A DNA stretch of 34,563 nucleotides. Source: Cellulosimicrobium composti. Its GTDB lineage: Bacteria; Actinomycetota; Actinomycetes; Actinomycetales; Cellulomonadaceae. Made by a program: the position numbers and the translations under genes. The DNA is taken from the NCBI RefSeq assembly GCF_009711085.1, contig NZ_WMKA01000036.1, positions 1-34,563 on the forward strand. Reading direction: 5' to 3'. Positions 1-7,833 of the stretch are shown here, one piece after another; the stretch's first letter is position 1; each line of letters starts with the position of its first letter. The notes below the pieces were generated by a model. It was not told the origin of the DNA. It saw only the letters and a program-made list of their open reading frames with translations, and did no database searches.

Positions 1-893
1 GCGCCGCCGCTGGACCCGCCGGCGCTCGACGCGCCCTGCAGGGCCGCGCCGACGCCGCCCGCGACGGCCGCGCCGCCCGCGGTCGGGAGCGCGGTGCCGA
101 CCAGCCCGAGGGCGCCGACGCCGAGGACGAGCGGGGCGATGACGGACCGCATGCCGTGGGACACGTCCCCGAGCTCGAGCACGAGCGCGCGGCAGTCGCC
201 GCAGCCGTCGAGGTGCGCCTCGACGCGCGCCGTCTCGCGCTTCGCGAGCCCGCCGCGCACGAACGAGCCGAGGAGCGCGTTGACGGTGCGGCACTCCTCC
301 GCGGGCACGGACGTGAGGTGCTGCTGGAGGTAGGCCTGGCGCAGCCCCTCGCGCGCGCGGTACGCGAGCGCGGAGACGCCGTTCGCGGTGAGGCCGAGGA
401 TCGGCGCGATCTCGGCCGGGGAGAGGTTCTCGACCTCGGTGTACCAGAGGACGGCGCGCCACCGCTCGGGCAGGTCGAGGTACGCGCGCGCGACCGTGGA
501 GCGCTCGAAGCCCTCGAGCGTCGGGTCCTCGGTGGACGCCATGGGGCCGAACGCCGTCTCGAAGGTGCGCTCGTCGTCCGTCGGCTGGGTGCGCCGCGCG
601 CCGTTCACGAGGTCGTAGGACAGCCGGCGCACGACGGTGAAGAGGTACGCGCGGAACGTGACGTCGGGACCGCCGCCGCCGCGCAGCACGGACAGCGTGC
701 GGGCGAACGCGTCGGAGACCACGTCGTCGGCGTCGGCGGTGGATCGGACGTACTGGCGGACGACGGTGCGGGCCGCGGCTGCGTGCCGCTCGTAGAGGAC
801 GCCGTAGGCGCTCGTGTCGCCCTCGCGCACGGCGGTGATGAGCTCGGCGTCGCTGAACGCCTCGCTCCACACCTGTTCCTGCGCCTGCGTCAT
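1..893 (-). CDS. ECF-type sigma factor with fused zinc-finger and membrane segment (3' end beyond window)
   Basis: At least 297 codons are open from the ATG at 893 to the window edge, so the C-terminus is missing. Residues ~15-100 look like sigma region 2 (DADDVVSDAFARTL, then FRAYLFTVVRRLSYD). Residues ~140-195 look like region 4, with a helix-turn-helix in LSPAEIAPILGLTANGVSAL. After the sigma core comes an anti-sigma-like zinc motif, HLDGCGDCRAL (H-x3-C-x2-C, preceded by a Cys in EECRTV). A hydrophobic stretch (VIAPLVLGVGALGLVGTAL) and a Gly/Ala-rich tail follow. Normally the zinc finger and the membrane anchor sit in a separate anti-sigma protein; here they are in cis, as known for some actinobacterial ECF groups such as ECF53. 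I infer a membrane-tethered, self-inhibited sigma factor. The signal and regulon are unknown. It is divergent from the gene at 1070. A TACTAT -10-like hexamer lies in the shared region (940-945). Confidence 0.85.
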   Translation of the reverse strand, partial: MTQAQEQVWSEAFSDAELITAVREGDTSAYGVLYERHAAAARTVVRQYVRSTADADDVVSDAFARTLSVLRGGGGPDVTFRAYLFTVVRRLSYDLVNGARRTQPTDDERTFETAFGPMASTEDPTLEGFERSTVARAYLDLPERWRAVLWYTEVENLSPAEIAPILGLTANGVSALAYRAREGLRQAYLQQHLTSVPAEECRTVNALLGSFVRGGLAKRETARVEAHLDGCGDCRALVLELGDVSHGMRSVIAPLVLGVGALGLVGTALPTAGGAAVAGGVGAALQGASSAGGSSGG

Positions 894-1069
894 GTCACCC
901 GCCCCGGAGACCCGCCCCGAACCGAGGCGTACGGTGGCCATAGTAGACGGCTGTCCAACAGGAGGGCACTGGCCTCCCGGCGACAGAACGGTAACGGCCG
1001 GAGTCCTCCGTTTTCGCCCTTTTTCACCCGGGACGAGCAGTCTCGGAAACTTCCTCGTGGACCCGCGTC

Positions 1070-1867
1070 ATGGATGGCCCGCCCGCCCGTCTCATCTACA
1101 TGGACCATCTCCACGGGTTTGCCGTGCCCGCACCCGACACCGTGCGCGAGCACTGGCGTCGGGCGAGCGCCGAGAGCGTCTGGCTGCGGCCGGGCGACTG
1201 GTACCACCCTGCCGTCGACGCGCTCGTCGAGGCGCTGTGCGAGGAGCGGGACACGGTGCCCGCCGCCGAGCGGCTCGGGCGCGTGCGCGCCGAGGCCGGC
1301 GTCGGGATCGGCGAGGCCATCGACGACGTCGTGTGCCTGTTCCGCGTGCGCGACCGCGAGCCGGGCGTCGAGCTGCTGCGCGCCGTCGCCGTCGGCTGGT
1401 CCGAGGGCTACGAGGCGACCCCGGTGACCCCGGAGGTCCTCGACCCCGAGTCGGGCCTCGCGACGACGCAGTACCTGGTGCACCGGCTCCGCGAGACGTA
1501 CGGCGTCGCCGCGCGCACCGGCGTCGCCGCGACGCACACCCACGGCCTGCTCGTCGTCGACGTCGCGCTCGACGACCTCACGGGCTGGCAGCGCTTCGCC
1601 CGGTCCGCCGCGATGGGGCGCGCCCTCACCCACACGTTCGGCGACGGGCACCCGATGGCGTCGCTCGGCGACGGCCTGTTCGTCGTGCTCGGCGAGCGCG
1701 GGGTGGACGACCACGAGCTGCGCAGCGCGCTCCGGCACAGCATCGAGCGCACCGGGCTCTCCCTCGGCGTCACGGCGATCCTGCGCCGACCGCCGCGCAT
1801 CTGGCTCGAGCCCCTGCCCGGGACCCACACCGCCGCGGTCGAGCTCCTCGGCACCCTGCAGCGCTGA
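1070..1867 (+). CDS. Hypothetical protein with a degenerate GGDEF-like domain
   Basis: This 265-residue protein has no signal peptide or membrane segment. The C-terminal half has the outline of a GGDEF domain: DPESGLATTQYLVHRLRETY sits where active enzymes have DPLTGL, and LGDGLFVVLGERG sits where GGDEF is expected. The catalytic signature is therefore replaced by LGDGL, so diguanylate cyclase activity is unlikely. The N-terminal ~110 residues are not recognised. It is divergent from the sigma factor, and the shared 176-bp gap suggests linked regulation. Neither the ATG at 1070 nor the in-frame ATG at 1100 has a clear ribosome-binding site. The GGDEF resemblance is weak and was made by eye; an unrelated alpha/beta fold is possible. 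Confidence 0.7.
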   Translation: MDGPPARLIYMDHLHGFAVPAPDTVREHWRRASAESVWLRPGDWYHPAVDALVEALCEERDTVPAAERLGRVRAEAGVGIGEAIDDVVCLFRVRDREPGVELLRAVAVGWSEGYEATPVTPEVLDPESGLATTQYLVHRLRETYGVAARTGVAATHTHGLLVVDVALDDLTGWQRFARSAAMGRALTHTFGDGHPMASLGDGLFVVLGERGVDDHELRSALRHSIERTGLSLGVTAILRRPPRIWLEPLPGTHTAAVELLGTLQR

Positions 1868-1875
1868 CACGACCG

Positions 1876-1913
1876 CGCCCCGCCCCACGCGGGCGAGCGC
1901 GTGGGCCGGGGCG
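1876..1913 (+). terminator. Strong GC-rich hairpin after the 1070-1867 gene
   Basis: Two 16-base arms (1876-1891 and 1898-1913) pair at 15 of 16 positions around a six-base loop, starting eight bases after the stop codon. There is no T-tract, as is common for actinobacterial terminators. It lies between converging genes and may act on both strands. Confidence 0.7.
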
Positions 1914-1927
1914 TCGGGCGGCGTCCA

Positions 1928-1947
1928 CGGCCGGCGGGAGCCGGCCG
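1928..1947 (-). terminator. Second hairpin in the convergent gap, after the DUF1540 gene
   Basis: Perfect 8-bp arms CGGCCGGC and GCCGGCCG enclose a GGGA tetraloop. It lies 25 bases beyond the minus-strand stop at 1972, so it may terminate the DUF1540 transcript. No T-tract is present. Confidence 0.5.
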
Positions 1948-1971
1948 CCTCGTGCACGGTCGTACCGCGCG

Positions 1972-2280
1972 TCAGCGCGGGGTGTAGGTCAGGCAGTCGG
2001 CGCGGTCCTCGCCCGTGGCTCCCGCACCGACGCGGATGGAGGGCGCCGAGCACTCGAGAGCGGCGTTGTGCACGCAGTCCGTGCGCTGGCACGCGCCGAC
2101 GTGCGCGAGGACCTTCTCCAGGCCGCCCTTCGTGCCGAGCGGGATGAAGGTCGCGCACTCGGCGTCGCCCGCGTGACCGGCGATCGTCACGGCGCCCGCG
2201 TGGCACCCGTGGTCGTGGTTGTAGCCGCAGCCGTCGATGGAACACTCGACGACCTGCGGCATCTCCGTGAGGCTGCTCAT
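1972..2280 (-). CDS. DUF1540 protein with two Cys-rich repeats
   Basis: This is a small protein of 102 residues. The start is the ATG at 2280, because AGAAGGAGA lies just upstream; an in-frame ATG at 2361 would add 27 residues without such a site. Two DUF1540-like repeats are visible. The first is VECSIDGCGYNHDHGCHAGA, continuing to AECATF. The second is ACQRTDCVHNAALECSA, continuing to ADCLTY. Each has four cysteines in C-x4-C-x6,7-C-x~13-C order, consistent with a small metal-binding (probably zinc) fold. No enzymatic function is known for the family. The upstream region 2330-2440 is clearly more AT-rich than its surroundings, as expected for a promoter. No signal peptide, so it is probably cytoplasmic. 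Confidence 0.9.
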   Translation of the reverse strand: MSSLTEMPQVVECSIDGCGYNHDHGCHAGAVTIAGHAGDAECATFIPLGTKGGLEKVLAHVGACQRTDCVHNAALECSAPSIRVGAGATGEDRADCLTYTPR

Positions 2281-2429
2281 CGCGATCTCCTTCTCAGACG
2301 AGGACCCGTCGGTGCGGCGGGCTTCTGCTCCCACGGTATTCCCGCCAAATGCGCCCTGCATAGGAAGTGAGGCCTTGCTAAGAAATGCAGGAATGCGCCG
2401 CCATTAGCGCACGAGAATCTTTCACAATT

Positions 2430-2476
2430 CCCTGACCTGCGGGAACACCGCGCTCGGCGGCGCGGTCTCGTCAGGG
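2430..2476. repeat. Nested inverted repeat upstream of the phosphotransferase-like gene
   Basis: Outer arms CCCTGAC (2430-2436) and GTCAGGG (2470-2476) enclose inner arms ACCGCGC (2447-2453) and GCGCGGT (2460-2466). It lies between the divergent DUF1540 and phosphotransferase-like genes, immediately upstream of the latter's -10 box. It could be a regulator site or a cruciform. Confidence 0.4.
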
Positions 2477-2490
2477 ACGCCCCGGAGGCG

Positions 2491-2496
2491 TAGCGT
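2491..2496 (+). promoter_or_regulatory. -10 box of a probable leaderless transcript
   Basis: TAGCGT lies exactly six bases upstream of the ATG at 2503, so transcription would begin at or next to the start codon. No good -35 is seen. Confidence 0.5.
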
Positions 2497-2502
2497 CGGA
2501 GG

Positions 2503-3228
2503 ATGGCCACCTCGGGCGCGCCGCTGTTCTCGGGCGCCGACGCCGACCTCTACGCCGTCGGCGCCGACCGCGTCCTGCGCCGGTCTCGCTCGGGCGCCGA
2601 CGCCGCGGGCGTCGCCGCCGTCATGCGGCACGTGCGCGAGGCGGGCTTCCCCGCACCCCGCGTGGACGCCGCGCGTGACGGCGACCTCACCATGGAGCTC
2701 GTGCGCGGGCCCACGCTCCTGCAGTCGCTCCTCGGCGGGCGGACGTCCCTCGCGGGCGCGGCCCGGACGCTCGTCGCGCTGCACGACGCCCTCCACGCGC
2801 TCCCCGCGCCGACCCCGGGCGGGGCGGCGCACGCGGCGCTCACCGCGCCGTCGCCCGTCGCGCTCGACGCGGCGTCCGACGGGCCGCCGTGCGTGCTGCA
2901 CCTGGCCCTGCACCCCGCGAACGTCGTGCTGACGGCCGACGGGCCGGTCGTCCTCGACTGGACGAGCGCCTGGCTCGGGCCGGCCGGGCTCGACCTCGCG
3001 GTCACCGCGGTGATCGTCGCGGAGGTCGCCGTGGACGAGGACGACGAGCTCGCGCCGGGAGCGCGCGTCCTCCTCGACGCGTTCCTGCACCTCGCCGACC
3101 CGGTGCTCGGGAGCCACCTCGACACGGCCGCGCGGGTCCGTGCCGCCGACCCGGGCCTCGACCCGGCGGAGTCCGCGCTCGTCCCGGCCGCGGCCGCGCT
3201 CGTCGCGCGCGAGGCGCGCCGCAGCTGA
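2503..3228 (+). CDS. Aminoglycoside-phosphotransferase-like protein, probable pseudokinase
   Basis: A 241-residue protein with the layout of the APH/choline-kinase-like fold: a short N-lobe with VLRRSRSGADAAGV, the hinge-like MELVRGPTLL, and a C-lobe containing CVLHLALHPANVVL and GPVVLDWTSAWLGPAGLDLA. The family loop normally reads H-G/L-D-L-H-P-x-N. Here the catalytic Asp is Ala (CAC CTG GCC CTG CAC), while the Asn and the metal-binding Asp of LDW remain. Phosphotransfer is therefore doubtful unless this is a sequencing error. Members of this fold phosphorylate aminoglycosides, macrolides, sugars or other small molecules; the substrate here cannot be named. TAGCGT at 2491-2496 sits six bases before the ATG, suggesting a leaderless transcript. 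It converges on hspR with only three bases between the stops. Confidence 0.8.
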   Translation: MATSGAPLFSGADADLYAVGADRVLRRSRSGADAAGVAAVMRHVREAGFPAPRVDAARDGDLTMELVRGPTLLQSLLGGRTSLAGAARTLVALHDALHALPAPTPGGAAHAALTAPSPVALDAASDGPPCVLHLALHPANVVLTADGPVVLDWTSAWLGPAGLDLAVTAVIVAEVAVDEDDELAPGARVLLDAFLHLADPVLGSHLDTAARVRAADPGLDPAESALVPAAAALVAREARRS

Positions 3229-3231
3229 GGG

Positions 3232-3720
3232 TCAGTCGTCGGCGTCGGGCCGCGGGCGCCAGATGACGAGGGCGCGCGCCTCACCGTGCTCGACGAGCGT
3301 CTCGCGCAGCGCCTCCTCGACGCCGCGGCGCACGCTGCGCCCGCGCGGCACCACGACGACGTCGCCGCTCGCCGCCGCGGCGAACACGCGGCCGCCGGGC
3401 TCGACGCGCGCGGACAGCGCCTCGATGCGCCGCTCGAGCCGCTCGACCTGCGCCTCGAGGGCGAGGATCCGCTGGATGCCCGCGAGGTTGATGCCCTCGT
3501 CGTGGCTGAGGCGCTGCACCTCGAGGAGCTTCGCGACGTCGCGGAGCGAGTATCGGCGGCCGCGCCCCGCCGTGCGGCGCGGCACCACGAGGCCGAGCCG
3601 GTCGTACTGGCGCAGCGTCTGCGGGTGCATGCCCGCGAGCGCCGCCGCCTGGGAGATGACGAGCACGGGGGCGTCCTGGTCGACGTCGTCCCGGCCCGGC
3701 ACCGCGCCCTGTGCGGTCAT
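3232..3720 (-). CDS. hspR: HspR, MerR-family heat-shock repressor
   Basis: 162 residues from the ATG at 3720, chosen because AGGAGG sits nine bases upstream; an ATG at 3738 overlaps the dnaJ stop. The N-terminal MerR-type domain reads VLVISQAAALAGMHPQTLRQYDRLGLVVPRR, then RRYSLRDVAKLLEVQRLSHDEGINLAGIQ. A coiled coil follows (ILALEAQVERLERRIEALSARVE), then a basic/hydrophobic tail. In Streptomyces and mycobacteria, HspR binds HAIR operators, using DnaK as co-repressor, and shuts off its own operon. Two such operators lie upstream of dnaK (7487-7570), so an autoregulatory loop is well supported. It is the last gene of dnaK-grpE-dnaJ-hspR, 14 bases after dnaJ. Confidence 0.97.
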   Translation of the reverse strand: MTAQGAVPGRDDVDQDAPVLVISQAAALAGMHPQTLRQYDRLGLVVPRRTAGRGRRYSLRDVAKLLEVQRLSHDEGINLAGIQRILALEAQVERLERRIEALSARVEPGGRVFAAAASGDVVVVPRGRSVRRGVEEALRETLVEHGEARALVIWRPRPDADD

Positions 3721-3734
3721 GGTCGACCGCCTCC

Positions 3735-4727
3735 TCATTCCGCCGCCTGGCGGACCAGGTCGGCGCGCACGTCCTCGCCGTCCGTCTCGGCGGCGAAGGT
3801 CTCGACGGCCTCGCGCGCCGCGCGCGAGAGCTTCTGCGGCACGGCGACCTGGACGGTGACGAGCAGGTCGCCCGTCCCCTTCGCGGTCCGCACGCCGCGG
3901 CCCTTGACGCGCAGCGTGCGGCCCGACGGCGTGCCGGCCGGCACCTTGACCTTCACGGTCGAGCCGTCGAGCGTCGGCACGGCGATGGTCGCGCCGAGCG
4001 CGGCCTCGGCGAACGTCACGGGGACGGTCACGCGCAGGTTGGTGCCGTCGAGCGAGAACACGGGGTGCGGGGTGACGTGCACGGTGACGACGAGGTCGCC
4101 GTCGGGTCCGCCGGCCGTGCCGGGGCGGCCCTTGCCGCGCAGCCGGATCTTCTGGCCGTCGCGCACGCCCGGCGGGATGCGCGTGGTGACGGCACGCCCG
4201 TCGACGGTGAACGTGACCGTGGAGCCCTCGACCGCCTGGCGGAACGGGAGCGTCGTGGCGGCGGCGACGTCGGCTCCGGCGCGCGGGCGCGGGCCGCCGA
4301 ACTGCTGGGCGCCCGCGCCGCCGAACATCGACCCGAGGATGTCCTCGAAGCCTCCGGCGCCGCCCTGGCCGCCGGTGGAGTAGCGCACCCGGGCGCCGCC
4401 CGGTGCGGCGCCGCCGAACATGCCGCCGAACAGGTCCTCGAAGCCGCCCGCGCCCTGGGCCCCGCCGGGGCCGGCGGAGAAGCGTGCGCCGCCGGCCATC
4501 GCGCGGATCGCGTCGTACTGCTCGCGCTCCTTGGGGTCGGAGAGCACGGCGTACGCCTCGCCGATCTCCTTGAACTTCGCCTCGGCCGTCGCGTCCCCGG
4601 GGTTCTGGTCGGGGTGGTACTGGCGGGCGAGCTTGCGGTAGGCCTTCTTGATCGCGGCGTCGTCGGCGTCCTTGGAGACGCCGAGCGCGGCGTAGAAGTC
4701 CTTCTCCATCCAGTCCTGTCCGGTCAC
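3735..4727 (-). CDS. dnaJ: DnaJ-family co-chaperone lacking the zinc-finger domain
   Basis: 330 residues from a GTG at 4727. AGGAGGGAGG immediately upstream decides this start; an in-frame ATG at 4838 would add 37 implausible residues and begins inside a hairpin. The J domain covers residues ~6-75 (EKDFYAALGVSKDADDAAIKKAYRKLA, HPD motif in YHPDQNPGD). A Gly/Phe-rich segment follows (GGARFSAGPGGAQG, GGFEDLFGGMFGG). Then come the two beta-barrel substrate-binding domains (LPFRQAVEGSTVTF to the C-terminus). The four CxxCxGxG motifs of classical DnaJ are absent, so this is a class-B/CbpA-like J protein. It would stimulate the DnaK ATPase and deliver clients. It is third in the operon, separated from grpE by 159 bases holding a large hairpin, which may lower its expression. 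Confidence 0.95.
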   Translation of the reverse strand: MTGQDWMEKDFYAALGVSKDADDAAIKKAYRKLARQYHPDQNPGDATAEAKFKEIGEAYAVLSDPKEREQYDAIRAMAGGARFSAGPGGAQGAGGFEDLFGGMFGGAAPGGARVRYSTGGQGGAGGFEDILGSMFGGAGAQQFGGPRPRAGADVAAATTLPFRQAVEGSTVTFTVDGRAVTTRIPPGVRDGQKIRLRGKGRPGTAGGPDGDLVVTVHVTPHPVFSLDGTNLRVTVPVTFAEAALGATIAVPTLDGSTVKVKVPAGTPSGRTLRVKGRGVRTAKGTGDLLVTVQVAVPQKLSRAAREAVETFAAETDGEDVRADLVRQAAE

Positions 4728-4817
4728 GGCGCCTCCCTCCTGTCGGTGGTCGTGGTCCTGGTTCCTTCTCGTCGTCCGCGCCCGGTCGCCGGGCGCGGTG
4801 CTGCTGGTGATCCTCGC

Positions 4818-4873
4818 GTGCCCGACGGCGGAGCGCACCTCCGCGCGGGAGGTGCGCCCGCGCCGTCGGGCAC
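4818..4873 (-). terminator. Large two-part hairpin between grpE and dnaJ
   Basis: Outer perfect 13-bp arms (GTGCCCGACGGCG at 4818-4830 and its complement at 4861-4873) enclose an inner perfect 10-bp stem (GCGCACCTCC at 4833-4842, GGAGGTGCGC at 4848-4857) with a five-base loop. It starts 14 bases after the grpE stop and has no U-tract. It could be a partial terminator, a processing site or a 3'-end stabiliser that sets dnaK-grpE apart from dnaJ-hspR. Confidence 0.75.
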
Positions 4874-4886
4874 GGTGGGGTCGGTG

Positions 4887-5542
4887 CTACTCGGGTCCGA
4901 CGACCGAGACGCGCGCGGCGCGCACGACGCGCTCGCCGATGCGGTAGCCGGGCTCGATGACGAGGTTCACCGTGGTGGCGGTGGCCTCGGGGTCGGCCTG
5001 GTGCATGAGCGCCTCGTGGACGGTCGGGTCGAACTCCTCGCCGACCTTCCCGTACCGCTCGATGCCGAACTTCTCCAGGCTCGCGTCGAGCTTCTCCGCG
5101 ATGGCGGCGAACGGGCCCGTCAGCTCACCGTGCTGGCGCGCGCGGTCGATGTCGTCGAGCACCGGCAGGAGCGCGGTGAGCACGTCCTCCACGCCCCGCG
5201 CCCGCGCGGCCTCCTGGTCGCGCAGCGAGCGGTTGCGGTAGTTCGTGAAGCTCGCGCGCTCGCGCTGGAGCGCCTCGAGGTGCTCCGCGGCCTCCGCCTT
5301 CGCGGCGAGGACCTCGGCGTCGACCTCGGCCTCGCCGGACGGCTCGAAGTCGAGACCCGCGAGCGGGTCCGTCTCCGCGCCGTCGCCGGCCCCCTCGGAC
5401 GGCGCGGCCTCGCCCGCGGGGCGGGGCTGCGCCGTCTCCGGGTCGACCTTGCGCTTGTCGGTGAAGTGGAAGGGCTTGTCCTCGGGGCCCTGACCGGGCT
5501 CGCGCCCGGCCTGCTCCTCGGGGCCCCGTGCGTCGTCCGACG

Positions 5543-5546
<4 letters not shown>
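4887..5546 (-). CDS. grpE: GrpE nucleotide-exchange factor
   Basis: 219 residues from a GTG at 5546. The start overlaps the dnaK stop as GTGA, which points to translational coupling. The N-terminal ~75 residues are acidic and disordered ([19 protein letters not shown]). The long dimerisation helix runs through ~80-135 ([33 protein letters not shown]). The C-terminal beta domain carries the family signature around [12 protein letters not shown] and [24 protein letters not shown]. GrpE releases ADP from DnaK and can act as a thermosensor. It sits in the dnaK operon as usual for actinobacteria. Confidence 0.97.
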
Positions 5547-7426
<1,880 letters not shown>

Positions 7427-7451
7427 GTGTGCTGCCTCCGTTGTGCTGTGG

Positions 7452-7481
7452 GTGCCCGACGGCGCACGCGCGCCCGGGCAC
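7452..7481 (-). promoter_or_regulatory. Hairpin in the dnaK 5' leader
   Basis: Arms GTGCCCG (7452-7458) and CGGGCAC (7475-7481), then inner GGCGC (7461-7465) and GCGCC (7470-7474), form a 7+5 bp stem with a two-base bulge and an ACGC loop. Its outer 13 bases (7452-7464) are identical to one arm of the grpE-dnaJ hairpin. It lies between the promoter and the dnaK start and could modulate leader stability or translation. Confidence 0.55.
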
Positions 7482-7486
7482 TCCGG

Positions 7487-7507
7487 GTTGAGTCTGCTGC
7501 ACTCAAG
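7487..7507. promoter_or_regulatory. HAIR operator 1 (HspR site) upstream of dnaK
   Basis: GTTGAGT-N7-ACTCAAG matches the HAIR consensus CTTGAGT-N7-ACTCAAG at 13 of 14 fixed positions. It overlaps the proposed -10 box (7505-7510), so bound HspR would block RNA polymerase. Confidence 0.93.
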
Positions 7508-7534
7508 GTAGGCGCGGGGTCGGCGCTCGCGCAA
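7505..7534 (-). promoter_or_regulatory. Candidate dnaK promoter
   Basis: On the minus strand, TTGCGC (7529-7534) and TACCTT (7505-7510) are separated by 18 bases. The -10 overlaps HAIR operator 1, and operator 2 lies just upstream of the -35. Transcription would start about 70 bases before the dnaK ATG. Confidence 0.6.
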
Positions 7535-7549
7535 CCCCGCCGGACCGAA

Positions 7550-7570
7550 CTTGAGTCTGTATGGCTCAAC
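7550..7570. promoter_or_regulatory. HAIR operator 2 (weaker HspR site)
   Basis: CTTGAGT-N7-GCTCAAC: the left half is perfect and the right half matches 5 of 7. Centre-to-centre distance to operator 1 is 63 bases, six turns of B-DNA, so dimers could bind on the same face. Confidence 0.85.
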
Positions 7571-7663
7571 CTTCGCCGAGGGCGAACTATTCCCGACGTC
7601 GGGTGCGGTCACGGGGACGCGGCGGAGGGGCGGGAGGCGTCGTCGCAGGGGGCCGGGAGTCCG

Positions 7664-7783
7664 GGTCGGTGCCTGAGAGGTGCACCGGCCGCGGACTGCT
7701 TCACGAGCCGGTGCCCCCTGCGGCGCCTCGGCCGCCCCCCACGATAGGAACCGCCCCGCGTCGCTCGCCACCGGGCACCGACC
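7664..7783. promoter_or_regulatory. Structured region upstream of the APC permease gene
   Basis: Perfect 10-bp arms, GGTCGGTGCC (7664-7673) and GGCACCGACC (7774-7783), close a ~120-base region. It contains another perfect stem, GCACCGGC (7682-7689) with GCCGGTGC (7707-7714). On the plus strand it contains CTGAGAGG, as in TPP riboswitches, but lacks the CCTGATC core. On the minus strand it contains CTCTCAGGCACC and GGCGCCGCAGGGGGCA, reminiscent of a glycine riboswitch, but the 5' GGAGAG element is degraded and the orientation faces away from the permease. It may be a leader RNA of the permease gene. Class and strand are undecided. Confidence 0.3.
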
Positions 7784-7833
7784 GCGCACGCCCCGGGCGC
7801 ACCCGTCGCCGCTGGTGCTGGCACGCTGTGCGG

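Noticed and set aside
1045-1054. GGAAACTTCC, identical in reverse to the core of the ROK operator at 32648-32657, as a second ROK site
   Set aside because: Only ten bases match and the flanking arms are absent; chance is likely.
1045-1069. ECF-type promoter (GGAAAC...CGTC) for the GGDEF-like gene, driven by the neighbouring sigma factor
   Set aside because: The -10-like CGTC touches the proposed ATG, so the transcript would start inside the gene. Kept only as a thing to test with promoter mapping.
156-1427. Long open frames on the plus strand across the sigma gene, and many similar frames over dnaK, GH3 and the flavoenzymes
   Set aside because: They are Arg/Ala/Pro-rich shadows created by high GC at third positions. 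The opposite frames hold complete family motifs.
2281-2361. 27-residue N-terminal extension of the DUF1540 protein
   Set aside because: The ATG at 2280 has an excellent ribosome-binding site and directly precedes the conserved repeat; the extension lacks both.
7690-7760. TPP riboswitch upstream of the APC permease
   Set aside because: CTGAGAGG is present, but the CCTGATC...GG half of the aptamer is absent, and APC permeases are not usual TPP targets.
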